Source: Halorubrum sp. F4 (GTDB lineage Archaea; Halobacteriota; Halobacteria; Halobacteriales; Haloferacaceae). Taken from it: a stretch of DNA of 64,000 nucleotides. Under the pieces are notes generated by a model. That model worked only from the letters and a program-made list of their open reading frames with translations, did no database searches and was not told the origin of the DNA. Location: positions 244,048-308,047 of the forward strand of contig NZ_JAPDFS010000004.1 in NCBI RefSeq assembly GCF_027257195.1, given 5' to 3'. Both the position numbers and the translations under genes were made by a program. This document shows positions 17,204 through 24,854 of the stretch, piece after piece. Every line of letters starts with the position of its first letter. Within the stretch, counting starts at the first letter, position 1.

Positions 17204-18136
17204 TCACGGCGACGTCGCGTCGAGGAGCGCCTCGTACGCCGGATCGTATCGATCCGCCACGATCGCCGGGTCGCCGCGTTCCTCGCCGGATACCGCCGGC
17301 AGGGGCACCGTCGCGAGCGGTTCGATCATCTCCGTCACCGTCCCCGTGTGCTCCTCGAGGCTACCCTCCCGGGGACTCCCGGAAGCGACCGCGCGGGCCT
17401 TGCGGTACCGGTCGCCGGCGTAGATCCGCGCCCGTCCCGGATCCACGACGGCCACGGCGTCGTACTCGGCGGACAGCGGCGCGGCGACGTCCCCGTAGGA
17501 CTCGACGACGACCGGGACCGTCGCGCCGTCGACGCGGTCCGCGAGCCGTTCGAAGGTGGAGAGGTACGTCTCGGCGGTCACCGCGTCGAGTTCGGTCACG
17601 TCGTCGACGCGGGTCGCCTCGGAGAGCGGGAGGCGTGCCCGAAGCGACTCCGGGATCAGCCCCGCGTCCGCGGCCGGGCCGTTGAGCACGAACCGCGATC
17701 CGGTATCGTCGCCGGCGGGGGTGACCCGGTCACAGAGGAAGGTCCGATCCGACTCCCCGAGCATGCCGGTCCGGCCGGGCGTCGGCCGCCATAGGCGGTG
17801 GAGCGGATTGATCGACTCCGGGATGACGACCCCGCGTCCGGCCGCGTCGGCGTGGGCGGCCCTCTCGTCGCCCGCGGCGAGCGGGCGCGTGCTCGCGGCC
17901 GCGAGCTTCCGGGCGTCCTTGCCGTACAGCCGCCCGGAACCGGTAGCGATCCGAACGTCGTCGTGGTCGAACCAGTAGTCGTTGCCGGCGCGGGGCTTCA
18001 CGCCCACCGCGTCGCCGGTTCGCGCGGCGAGCGTCGCGAGCAATCCGACCGAGAAGGTCGTCTTTCCGGCGTCGACGCGCGTGCCGCCGGCGACGAGCAG
18101 GGTCGGATGGTCCCTTCCGGACGGTCCCGCGCTCAC
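17204..18136 (-). CDS. P-loop ATPase/GTPase, BioD-like fold
   Basis: A 310-residue protein with a deviant Walker A GGTRVDAGKTTFS at 17-29, the form found in dethiobiotin synthetase (BioD), CobQ/CobB and MinD-like proteins. The rest reads as an alpha/beta NTPase with VVVESYGDVAAPL and VAVVDPGRARIY resembling the later strands of the fold. It is not a biotin-synthesis enzyme by context, as no bio genes are near. Its ATG overlaps the stop of the upstream gene (18133-18441) by four bases, so the two are co-transcribed and translationally coupled. The stop faces aspS across 44 bp. Haloarchaeal homologues are listed simply as ATPases; the substrate is unknown. Confidence 0.75.
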   Translation of the reverse strand: MSAGPSGRDHPTLLVAGGTRVDAGKTTFSVGLLATLAARTGDAVGVKPRAGNDYWFDHDDVRIATGSGRLYGKDARKLAAASTRPLAAGDERAAHADAAGRGVVIPESINPLHRLWRPTPGRTGMLGESDRTFLCDRVTPAGDDTGSRFVLNGPAADAGLIPESLRARLPLSEATRVDDVTELDAVTAETYLSTFERLADRVDGATVPVVVESYGDVAAPLSAEYDAVAVVDPGRARIYAGDRYRKARAVASGSPREGSLEEHTGTVTEMIEPLATVPLPAVSGEERGDPAIVADRYDPAYEALLDATSP

Positions 18137-18441
18137 CGTCCCTCCACGTCGTCGTCGGCGTCGGCGTCATCCGCATCCTCGGCGAGCCCGTAGTAGCCGG
18201 GGCTGTCGTCGGTCGGCGGCTCGGCGACGACCATGTCGTCGCCGTGGACCATCACCCACGGGATCGCCCAGTCGATCAGCACGGCCTCGGTGTCGGCGTC
18301 GATCTCGGCGTCGGGATCGAGTCCCTGGAGCAGCCGCCCGATCTCCGGGATCGTGTACAGCAGGTCCGGCTCGAACAGTTCGGCCGGCTCGTAGAAGTCA
18401 CACGGGAACGTCTCCTCGAAGGCGGATCTCGGTTCCGGCAT
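18133..18441 (-). CDS. conserved haloarchaeal protein (DUF5827-like)
   Basis: A 102-residue acidic protein. I recall the conserved pattern (FEETFPCDFYEPAELFEPD and WAIPWVMVHGDDMVVAEPP) as the haloarchaeal DUF5827 family. The last 25 residues are a variable Asp/Ala tail. No membrane segment and no known motif. It is the first gene of a two-gene operon with the BioD-like ATPase, whose start overlaps its stop by four bases; a joint function is likely but unknown. Confidence 0.8.
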   Translation of the reverse strand: MPEPRSAFEETFPCDFYEPAELFEPDLLYTIPEIGRLLQGLDPDAEIDADTEAVLIDWAIPWVMVHGDDMVVAEPPTDDSPGYYGLAEDADDADADDDVEGR

Positions 18442-18645
18442 GTCCGACGCGTAGGGGTGCGGTTCCGTAAACGCTGGCGATGTCCGCCGAGCCCGACGCG
18501 CCCGTCGCGTTCGACCGCTTCGACTCGTCCGCCGAACCGACGCGGCGTTCGGCTGCCTTCACCACGGCCGGATAGCCGTCGCTGGCGGACGTGACGGCGC
18601 GAAAAAACGTCGGGATTCGACGCGCGAGTCGCGCGTTCCGGCGGG

Positions 18646-19245
18646 TTACTCGAACAGCTCGACGGCCTGCTCGTAGCGGGCGGACGGCTCCTCCCAGTCG
18701 ACGACCTCGAAGAAGTTGTCGACGAACTCGCCGCGGGCCGGGCCGTAGTCGTGGTAGTAGGAGTGCTCCCAGACGTCCAGCGCGAGGATCGGGTGGCCGC
18801 CCCAGATCGCTCCCTGGTCGTGTTTGTCGACCACGACGTTGCGGAGCTGGTTCGAGAACGTGTCGTACACGAGGAGCGCCCAGCCGCCCGCCGCGGAGGC
18901 CGCCGCCTCGAACTCGCCCTTCCAGGCGTCGTACGAGCCGAAGTCCTCCTCGATGCGGTCGGCGAGGTCGCCCTCGGGCTCGTCGCCGCCCTCCGGCGAC
19001 ATGTTCTGCCAGAACAGGTCGTGGAGGATGTGACCCGAGGAGTTGTGGGTCACGTTGCGGATCGCGCCGCCCGACGAGGAGAAGTCGCCCTCCTCGCGGT
19101 TGGCCTCGAGCGTCTCCTCGGCCGAGTTCCAGCCGTTTACGTACCCCTGATGGTGGGTATCGTGGTGCCATTCGAGCACCTGCTCGGAGATGTGCGGTTC
19201 GAGGGCGTCGTAGTCGTACGGAAGCGGATCGAGTTCGTAGCTCAT
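18646..19245 (-). CDS. sodA: superoxide dismutase [Mn/Fe]
   Basis: Converts superoxide to oxygen and hydrogen peroxide in the cytoplasm. The 199-residue protein has the full set of iron/manganese ligands: the first His in HHDTHHQGYV (about 27-36), the second in NSSGHILHDLFW (about 75-86), and Asp and His in DVWEHSYYHDYG near 155-166. Haloarchaeal members are usually manganese enzymes. I chose the ATG at 19245 (MSYELDPLPYDY), the family start; a ribosome site AGGTGATA lies six bases upstream and a TATA-like CTTTAACA at 19283-19290, giving a short leader. It lies alone, separated by 204 bp from the operon to its left. Confidence 0.96.
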   Translation of the reverse strand: MSYELDPLPYDYDALEPHISEQVLEWHHDTHHQGYVNGWNSAEETLEANREEGDFSSSGGAIRNVTHNSSGHILHDLFWQNMSPEGGDEPEGDLADRIEEDFGSYDAWKGEFEAAASAAGGWALLVYDTFSNQLRNVVVDKHDQGAIWGGHPILALDVWEHSYYHDYGPARGEFVDNFFEVVDWEEPSARYEQAVELFE

Positions 19246-19250
19246 GACTG

Positions 19251-19290
19251 TATCACCTATCAGGGTAATGGGTCGGATTCCTGTTAAAGA
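19251..19290 (-). promoter_or_regulatory. sodA promoter and ribosome site
   Basis: Minus-strand TATA-like CTTTAACA at 19283-19290 and Shine-Dalgarno AGGTGATA at 19251-19258, five bases before the ATG. Unlike most genes here, sodA appears to have a 5' leader of about 15-20 nt. Confidence 0.5.
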
Positions 19291-19501
19291 TGATGCGGTA
19301 CCTGATACCACACGTCACTGGACGGGACTGTTACGGGGATCCCCCAAATAGAGCGGTGTGCTCGCGGTTCAGGCCGGAGAAATCAAACGTTCGACGGAGG
19401 TGAGAGGATCGGTTCGAGGTCGAAACGTAACCAACACCAGTTAATACGACGGGGGAGACGACGGTACGATGGAAGGACCGAAATCGTGTCGCGGGCTCTG
19501 A

Positions 19502-19585
19502 CGGTGGGACTGGGATTCGAACCCAGGAAGCCGTGAGGCTACCGGTTTTCAAGACCGGCGCAATGGGCCACTCTGCCATCCCACC
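19502..19585 (-). tRNA. tRNA-Ser(UGA)
   Basis: 84-nt class II tRNA. The acceptor arms GGTGGGA and TCCCACC pair fully, with G as the discriminator base, as serine tRNAs have. The anticodon loop CTTGAAA gives anticodon TGA at 19549-19551, reading UCA codons. The T arm is CTGGG-TTCGAAT-CCCAG. The CCA end is not encoded. The long variable arm expected of tRNA-Ser accounts for the extra length. Confidence 0.97.
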
Positions 19586-19650
19586 CCGAGTTCACGTGTC
19601 GTGGCCCCCCGACTAAGGGGTGTCGGTGTGGGGCGATTCCGGCGGACCCT

Positions 19651-20109
19651 TCACCGGAAGAGCCGGAACGATCCCTGGCCGACGACGACCTCCGAGGAGC
19701 CGTTCTCGGTCGTGCTCGTCACCGACATCTCGCTGACGCCGATGGAGCCGCCCGACCGGACGACCGTGGCCTCCGCCTCGAGGTCGCCGTTCGCGGGCCG
19801 GAGGTAGTTCGTGTTGAGGTTCACCGTCGCCACCCCACCCGAGAGCGGGTCCTCGAACGCGGTCCGCTGGGCGAGCCCCCCCGCGGTGTCGATCAGCGTC
19901 GCCGCGACGCCGCCGTGGATCGTCCGCCCGTCGGCGTTCGTCAGCTTCCGATCGAACGGGATCGACAGCACCATTCGCCCGCGCTCGACGACGTCGACCG
20001 ACGTGTTCAGCCACGAGAGATAGCCGTGTTCCTCCTCGATCCGGCGTTCGATGAGCGATACCGCCTCCGCGGGAAGCGGCTCCATGTCCGCAACGTCCTC
20101 TTCGTCCAT
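19651..20109 (-). CDS. PaaI-family hotdog-fold thioesterase
   Basis: A 152-residue protein with the PaaI/YbaW signature IHGGVAATLIDTAGG (about 64-78), where His-Gly-Gly opens the central helix of the hotdog fold, and NYLRPANGDLEAEATVVRSG in the following strands. Members hydrolyse acyl- or aryl-CoA thioesters, often as a housekeeping step releasing CoA from aromatic intermediates. The ATG at 20109 has a TATA-like ATACAAA about 27 bp upstream. It is single, between the tRNA-Ser gene and the M23-like gene. Substrate unknown. Confidence 0.85.
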   Translation of the reverse strand: MDEEDVADMEPLPAEAVSLIERRIEEEHGYLSWLNTSVDVVERGRMVLSIPFDRKLTNADGRTIHGGVAATLIDTAGGLAQRTAFEDPLSGGVATVNLNTNYLRPANGDLEAEATVVRSGGSIGVSEMSVTSTTENGSSEVVVGQGSFRLFR

Positions 20110-20362
20110 GTCCCGAGGTCGCCGCCGACCCGTTTGTATCCCGGGGATCCCCGCAAACCATCCGTCGATTCATCCGTGATGCCGCGGCAGTCACCCCGTG
20201 ACCTGACGAGCCGTCCGCGGCGGTCGAGGCCGGCGTCCGACACGCCGCCGCGGAGCGGGACAGCGAGTGTCGGCTGTTCGCCAGACGTGTCTCACCGTCT
20301 CGACCGTCGACCGCCGAGTCCCCTTCCCTACCCTCGACCGTCCAAGGCCGGGCGTCGGACGC
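20110..20362. other. 253-bp intergenic region
   Basis: Thioesterase promoter at the left end and the 3' flank of the M23-like gene at the right. No RNA gene, conserved frame or strong repeat seen. Confidence 0.4.
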
Positions 20363-21250
20363 TCATCCGACGCCGAGTCGGATCGGATCGTCGCTCCGCT
20401 CGATCCCGACGCTGACGGCGTCGCCCACCGCGAACTCGTGGCCCGGATGGACGACCTTCGCGCCGTAGTCGCCGTCGCGGGCCGCGAACAGCGACAGCCC
20501 CGTGACGCGCGTTCCGTTCACGGTCACGTCGATCGGCTCCCACTCGATCCCCCGGTCGGTCGCGCTGCCGACGCGAGTTCCCCACAACGAGACGGCGTCG
20601 TCGGGGTCGACGGCCGTGAACGAGCCGCCGCCCGCGTAGTGGGCCAGTCCGCCGTCGAGGGGAACGCCCTCGTCGCTCGCGATCGCCGCGAACCGCTGGC
20701 CGGGAGCCGGGTGAGTCGGCGCGTCCAACACGACGTGGCTCGGTCCGCGCTCGACGACGGTCCCGGTTCCGTCCCAGGGAACGCTCGCGACGCTCACGTC
20801 CGCGTCGACCGGGAGGGAACCGCTCGCCCGGAGCGCGTTCGCCCCCGGCGACCGGAAGCCGAGATGGACGTGGTCGTCGACCCACCGGCCGAAGAAGCCG
20901 GAACGCGTCATCGGCCCCAGCGAGTCGCCGACGGCGACGCGATCGCCCGGATCCACGCTCGGGATCACGTGAAGGACGCGCGCGACCGTTCCCGGTTCCG
21001 CTCCCGTGCGGCGACACCACTCCTCGTCGAGGTCGACGACGATCAGGTGGTCCTCCGACGCGGCGTACGAGCGGTCCGGACAGCCGACGGTATGCGTCTC
21101 CCGGACGACGCCGGAAACGGGCGAGATCCCCTCCTCGCCGGCCGGATAGAGGTCGATCGCGTGTCCCGCGTCGTGTGCCGGATACGGGGAGTTGAACCGT
21201 GAGAACCGACGGTACCGGGAGACGATCCCGGGTGGGAGTCGGATCGACAT
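20363..21250 (-). CDS. M23/LytM-like beta-barrel protein, function unknown
   Basis: A 295-residue protein with no signal peptide or membrane segment. Its first 135 residues resemble the duplicated hairpin motif (lysostaphin/LytM) domain: GHAIDL (29-34), then SPVSGVVRE, then HVIPSVDPGDRVAVGDSLG (from 94), and DDHVHLGF (125-132), where H127-x-H129 is the M23 zinc motif. The first site is H-x2-D rather than the usual H-x3-D, so activity is doubtful. The second half is a beta-rich domain that I do not recognise. Archaea lack peptidoglycan, so a muralytic role is not expected. I chose the ATG at 21250, which lies two bases after the stop of the sensor kinase gene, so the two form an operon. Confidence 0.65.
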   Translation of the reverse strand: MSIRLPPGIVSRYRRFSRFNSPYPAHDAGHAIDLYPAGEEGISPVSGVVRETHTVGCPDRSYAASEDHLIVVDLDEEWCRRTGAEPGTVARVLHVIPSVDPGDRVAVGDSLGPMTRSGFFGRWVDDHVHLGFRSPGANALRASGSLPVDADVSVASVPWDGTGTVVERGPSHVVLDAPTHPAPGQRFAAIASDEGVPLDGGLAHYAGGGSFTAVDPDDAVSLWGTRVGSATDRGIEWEPIDVTVNGTRVTGLSLFAARDGDYGAKVVHPGHEFAVGDAVSVGIERSDDPIRLGVG

Positions 21251-21252
21251 CG

Positions 21253-23016
21253 TCACTCCGCGACCTCGATCCCTTCGATCTCGAAACACGCGCCGCCGTT
21301 CGGGCCGTCGACGGCCCGAACGGACCAACCGTGTGCCTCGACGACGTCGCCGACGATCGCGAGCCCGAGTCCGGTTCCGTCCTCGAGCGAGACGCCGCGT
21401 TCGAAGACGCGCTCTCGATCCTCGCCCGGGATCCCGGGGCCGTCGTCGGCGATCCGGAGGGTAACGTGGCCGTCAATTCGTTCGATCCCGACGCTGACGG
21501 TCACGCCATCGCCAGCGTGTGCCACGTCGTCGTCGGCCTGTGGCCGACTGATCGTGGAACCGTGTTCCACGCTGTCACCGGGCCCCGTCCGGTTGCTCGT
21601 GGAACCGTGTTCCACGCTGTTCCGAAACAGGTTCGCGACGAGCTGACGGAGCCGGTCTTCGTCGGCCAGCACCGTCTCGTCGGCGTCCTCGACGACCAGC
21701 GTCGCCGATCCGGTCTCGAGGCGCGACCAGACCGTCCGGACCGCCGCCTCGATCGAAACCGGCTCCACGGCGTCGACCGCCTTCCCGGCGGTCGCGAGCG
21801 AGAGGAGTCCCTCGATCAGCTCGTCCATCCGTTCGTGGGCGTCCGCGGCCCGTTCCAGCGCGTCGGCGTCGCCGTCGCCGTGACGCGCCAGTTCGACGGC
21901 CGCGGTCGCGGCCGCGAGCGGATTCCGGAGGTCGTGGCTGACGACGCCCGCGAAGTCCTCGAGCCGTTCGTTCTGGCGTTCGAGTTGTGTCTCTCTTCGC
22001 TCCAAAGCCGCCTGCCGACGCTCCCGTGCCGTCACGTCCCGCAGGAGGAAGACGTGGCCGCGGTCCGTCCCGCGGGGGTCGGTGATCGGGTCCTCCTGGA
22101 TGTCGAACTGCCGGCCGTCGATGGTTATCGGATGCTCGTCGCCGGACTCCAAGCGGGGAAACGACGTCGACAGCGATTCACCGACCGCGTCGTCGGAGAG
22201 GATCCGCTCCGCGGCGGGGTTGAGATCGCGGATCCGGCCGTCTGAGCCGGCCACGATCACGGGGTCCTGCATGACCTCGACTGCCGTGTCCCGTGCGACC
22301 ACCGCGGCGTCGAGAGTGCCGAGCCAGAACACCACGCCGTAGAGGAACACGCCGTGGACGACGAACGCCGCCGGCGTCCAGTCGACCGTCGAGTAGCTCC
22401 CGAGGTCGACGACCGTCGCAACTCCGGCGAGAAGCGGGAACAGCGTTCCGAGGAGGGCGACGAACGTCTGGAGTCGGTACCGGTTTCCGGTCCGGCGGTA
22501 GAGGTCGACGATCACGAGTATTCCCGCGGCGTACAATCCATAGGCGTACAGGACGAAGGCGAGCCCCACGGGACCGATCCCGGTCTCCACGAGCGTGAAC
22601 GGGCCCTCGACGATCGGTTCGAAGGACACCCGTGCCAGCCCGTGGGTCCGGCTCGACCACGCCAGAAGCACCCAGAGGAACGCCGGCGTCGCGAGCCCGA
22701 TCAGCCGGCGCTCGGTCCGCCACTCGTCCACCCCGGCGTACGCGAACGCGAAGGCGATCCAGAGGACGGGCATCGCGGCGAGAAATGGGGTCGCGATCTG
22801 GAGCGCCCCGATCATCACGAGCGGATCGGCGCTCGCGACTCTGATCGCGTACAGGAGGGCGAGGACGCCCGCACAGCCCAGGTAGAGCGAGACCTCGAGT
22901 CCGCCCGGCTCGTCGCGCTCGATCCACGCGACGCGACCGAGGAGGAGTCCGATGACCCCGGCGAGCAGACAGGCGAGGAGGTACGCCTGAACCGGCAGTA
23001 CGGACGGGTCACTCAT
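21253..23016 (-). CDS. 7TM-PAS sensor histidine kinase
   Basis: A 587-residue membrane sensor. Seven hydrophobic segments span about residues 8-240 (the histidine-kinase N-terminal 7TM domain), followed by a PAS domain (about 245-345), a dimerisation helix with SHDLRNPLAAA (phospho-His H376 or near), and a HATPase domain with DDGPGIPG and GTGLGLAIV. The HATPase N-box carries an in-frame tandem duplication, so that NSVEHGST is followed 15 residues later by a second DSVEHGST before the domain continues. The start at 23016 gives a proper first membrane segment; the longer upstream frame looks non-coding. The M23-like gene follows after two bases. No response regulator is adjacent, as is common for haloarchaeal kinases. 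Confidence 0.9.
   Translation of the reverse strand: MSDPSVLPVQAYLLACLLAGVIGLLLGRVAWIERDEPGGLEVSLYLGCAGVLALLYAIRVASADPLVMIGALQIATPFLAAMPVLWIAFAFAYAGVDEWRTERRLIGLATPAFLWVLLAWSSRTHGLARVSFEPIVEGPFTLVETGIGPVGLAFVLYAYGLYAAGILVIVDLYRRTGNRYRLQTFVALLGTLFPLLAGVATVVDLGSYSTVDWTPAAFVVHGVFLYGVVFWLGTLDAAVVARDTAVEVMQDPVIVAGSDGRIRDLNPAAERILSDDAVGESLSTSFPRLESGDEHPITIDGRQFDIQEDPITDPRGTDRGHVFLLRDVTARERRQAALERRETQLERQNERLEDFAGVVSHDLRNPLAAATAAVELARHGDGDADALERAADAHERMDELIEGLLSLATAGKAVDAVEPVSIEAAVRTVWSRLETGSATLVVEDADETVLADEDRLRQLVANLFRNSVEHGSTSNRTGPGDSVEHGSTISRPQADDDVAHAGDGVTVSVGIERIDGHVTLRIADDGPGIPGEDRERVFERGVSLEDGTGLGLAIVGDVVEAHGWSVRAVDGPNGGACFEIEGIEVAE
21553..21620. repeat. 23-bp palindromic direct repeat inside the kinase gene
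   Basis: A 23-bp sequence occurs at 21553-21575 and again at 21598-21620, exactly 45 bp apart (15 codons). Each copy contains the inverted repeat GTGGAAC-cgt-GTTCCAC. It encodes the duplicated VEHGST segment in the ATP-binding domain. Confidence 0.95.
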
Positions 23017-23109
23017 CGATACCGGAACGAACCGTAGGACCGGCAAAACCTTTGCGCCGTTCCGGTCCCGGGCACAAGCGGTTTGGTCGTCGACCCCCTC
23101 CCGGGAACC

Positions 23110-23829
23110 ATGCAGGTGCTCCGGGGTCGTGACGCGTCTCCCCGGACCGACCGCAACCACACGGTCCGGCTTCTCGCCAATGCGGCCGAGGGTCTCGCCG
23201 GCGTTCGGGTCTGGGCACCTCCCAGGCACGTCGCGTTCGGCCGGCGTGACGTGCGGGAGCCGGGACACGATCGGGCTCGCCGGGCCGCCGGGACGGCGGG
23301 GTTCGATCCGATCCGGCGGGACGTCGGCGGGCGGGCGGTCGCGTACACCGGCGATACCCTCGCGTTCGCGGTCGCGCTCCCGATCGACGGCGACCGAGGG
23401 AGCATCGACGAGCGCTACGCGACGGTCACTCGCGCAGTTCGATCGGCACTCGAGGAGAGTGGAGCCGGGATCTCGTCCGGCGAGCCGCCGGATTCGTTCT
23501 GTCCGGGAGACCATTCCCTCCGGGTCGGCGGCGGGGAGTCGGAGGGCGGAAAACTGGCAGGGATCGCCCAGCGGGTTCGTTCCGACGCCGCGCTCGTCGC
23601 GGGCTGTGTCGTGGTCTCACGGCACGATGCGCACGCGATCGCGACCGTCCTCGATCCGGTGTACGACGCTCTCGACGTCCCGTTCGACCCGGGCTCGGTC
23701 GGAAGCGTCGCGGCGGCCGGCGGACCGAGCGACGCCCGTCGGATCGCCCGCGCGGTCGAACACGCGCTGGTCGAGCGGCGTGCCGGCGGCTCCTATCGGG
23801 TCGAGCGCGTGGGTCCCGAGCCGTGGTGA
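23110..23829 (+). CDS. lipoate-protein ligase A family protein
   Basis: A 239-residue member of the biotin/lipoate ligase fold. RRDVGGRAVAYTGDTLAFAVALP (about 80-102) matches the RRxxGGxAVxHxxGxLN block of LplA/LipB enzymes, and KLAGIAQR near residue 150 has the catalytic Lys and the GxAQ pattern. A role in attaching lipoate or octanoate to the E2 subunits of 2-oxoacid dehydrogenases is the usual annotation, but haloarchaea carry several paralogues and in some archaea the ligase needs a second subunit (LplB). I chose the ATG at 23110, directly downstream of a divergent promoter shared with the kinase operon. It is a single gene. Confidence 0.8.
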   Translation: MQVLRGRDASPRTDRNHTVRLLANAAEGLAGVRVWAPPRHVAFGRRDVREPGHDRARRAAGTAGFDPIRRDVGGRAVAYTGDTLAFAVALPIDGDRGSIDERYATVTRAVRSALEESGAGISSGEPPDSFCPGDHSLRVGGGESEGGKLAGIAQRVRSDAALVAGCVVVSRHDAHAIATVLDPVYDALDVPFDPGSVGSVAAAGGPSDARRIARAVEHALVERRAGGSYRVERVGPEPW

Positions 23830-23916
23830 TCCGGCGGGATCCCGAACCGGGCCGGTCGCCGACGGGTGTGAGTCGGTGGTTCCCCGCACTATCGGCGTGT
23901 CGTGCTTTCGACGTGC

Positions 23917-23925
23917 TTTTTATTC
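23917..23925 (+). promoter_or_regulatory. rps6e TATA box
   Basis: CTTTTTATT, centred about 25 bp before the ATG at 23946. One of the clearest boxes in the window and a sign of a strong leaderless promoter. Confidence 0.7.
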
Positions 23926-23945
23926 GCGGGCGTCTCGGTCCGCCC

Positions 23946-24332
23946 ATGGCCGAATTCAAAGTCGTCGTCGCCGATCCCGAGACCGGCGAGACGTTCCAGC
24001 GAGAGATCGACGGACAGGACGCGAACCGGTTCCTCGGTCGAGACGTGGGCGACGAGATCGGCGGGGACGCCGTCGGTCTCTCCGAGTTCACCGTCGAGAT
24101 CACCGGCGGCTCCGACGAGACGGGCCGTCCGATGCGCGAGGACGTCTCCGGAACCCGTCTGAAGGAGCTGCTCCTCGAGGGCGGCGTCGGGTTCCAGCCC
24201 TCGCGCGAGGGCGAGCGCAAGCGGATCACCGTCCGCGGTCGCGAGATCGCCGACGACGTGGCCCAGATCAACGTCTCCGTCGTCGACGGCGAGGGCGACG
24301 TCGCCGCCGCGTTCGAGGACGACGACGAGTAA
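23946..24332 (+). CDS. rps6e: 30S ribosomal protein S6e
   Basis: Component of the archaeal small ribosomal subunit. The 128-residue sequence has the S6e pattern: FKVVVADPETGETFQREIDG at the N-terminus, FLGRDVGDEI, GGSDETGRPMREDV and RKRITVRGREI. Archaeal S6e is much shorter than the eukaryotic protein and lacks its phosphorylated tail; here an acidic tail follows instead, as usual in haloarchaea. A strong TATA box sits upstream. The next gene starts nine bases after the stop. Confidence 0.96.
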   Translation: MAEFKVVVADPETGETFQREIDGQDANRFLGRDVGDEIGGDAVGLSEFTVEITGGSDETGRPMREDVSGTRLKELLLEGGVGFQPSREGERKRITVRGREIADDVAQINVSVVDGEGDVAAAFEDDDE

Positions 24333-24341
24333 TCCCCCTTC

Positions 24342-24809
24342 ATGGTCCGGGTTCCCTCCGACGACGATAGCGTCGCGTCCGTTCGCGTCGACGTCGCCCG
24401 CAGCGGCGGTACCCGGCGCCCCTGCGTCCGTCTCCCGGACGACGACGATCTCGAGGGACGAGTCGAGTCGGGGTCGTGCGCGTCGCTCTCGCTTGCGGGC
24501 GGGGACGTAATCCGGATCGTCGTCGACCGCGAGGAGTACCACACGCGGATCGTCGGGGACGCGACGGGCCGGCTTATCCGCGGGACGTTCGACTCCCGGC
24601 GGCTGGCACGGACGCCCGGAGACGGGGAGAACCGGCTGGTCGAGTGGCTCGCCGAACACGACCGTGAGCCGGGAGACAGCGTCGTCCTCGACGTGGTCGT
24701 CCCCGGCGACCAGTACGGGCTCCGGATCCCCGGAGAGCGGACCGTCTACGACGCCCGTCGCGGCCCCCGGTCGTCGCTCGCGGACATCGCCGAGGACCTC
24801 GACGGCTGA
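24342..24809 (+). CDS. conserved haloarchaeal protein, function unknown (possibly DUF7112)
   Basis: A 155-residue acidic protein of a family I recognise only as a haloarchaeal conserved hypothetical. Features are RPCVRLPDDDDL near residue 26, an apparently beta-rich middle (GDVIRIVVDREEYHTRIV), and NRLVEWLAEHDREPGDSVVLDVV, which looks like a small beta-barrel ending in a helix. It starts nine bases after rps6e and so is probably co-transcribed with it, which hints at a translation-linked role, but that is inference only. Confidence 0.75.
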   Translation: MVRVPSDDDSVASVRVDVARSGGTRRPCVRLPDDDDLEGRVESGSCASLSLAGGDVIRIVVDREEYHTRIVGDATGRLIRGTFDSRRLARTPGDGENRLVEWLAEHDREPGDSVVLDVVVPGDQYGLRIPGERTVYDARRGPRSSLADIAEDLDG

Positions 24810-24822
24810 GTGCGGGCCGGAT

Positions 24823-24832
24823 CCCTTATTCT
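24823..24832 (+). promoter_or_regulatory. TATA box of the haem-biosynthesis block
   Basis: CCCTTATTCT, centred about 27 bp before the ATG at 24855. It allows the tetrapyrrole genes to be transcribed independently of rps6e. Confidence 0.6.
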
Positions 24833-24854
24833 CTCGCGACCCCGATCTCCGGAC

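Noticed and set aside
15818..17794. 658-codon frame overlapping aspS
   Set aside because: Different frame of the same DNA; aspS has all class II synthetase motifs and a ribosome site, and this product is Arg/Gly-rich noise.
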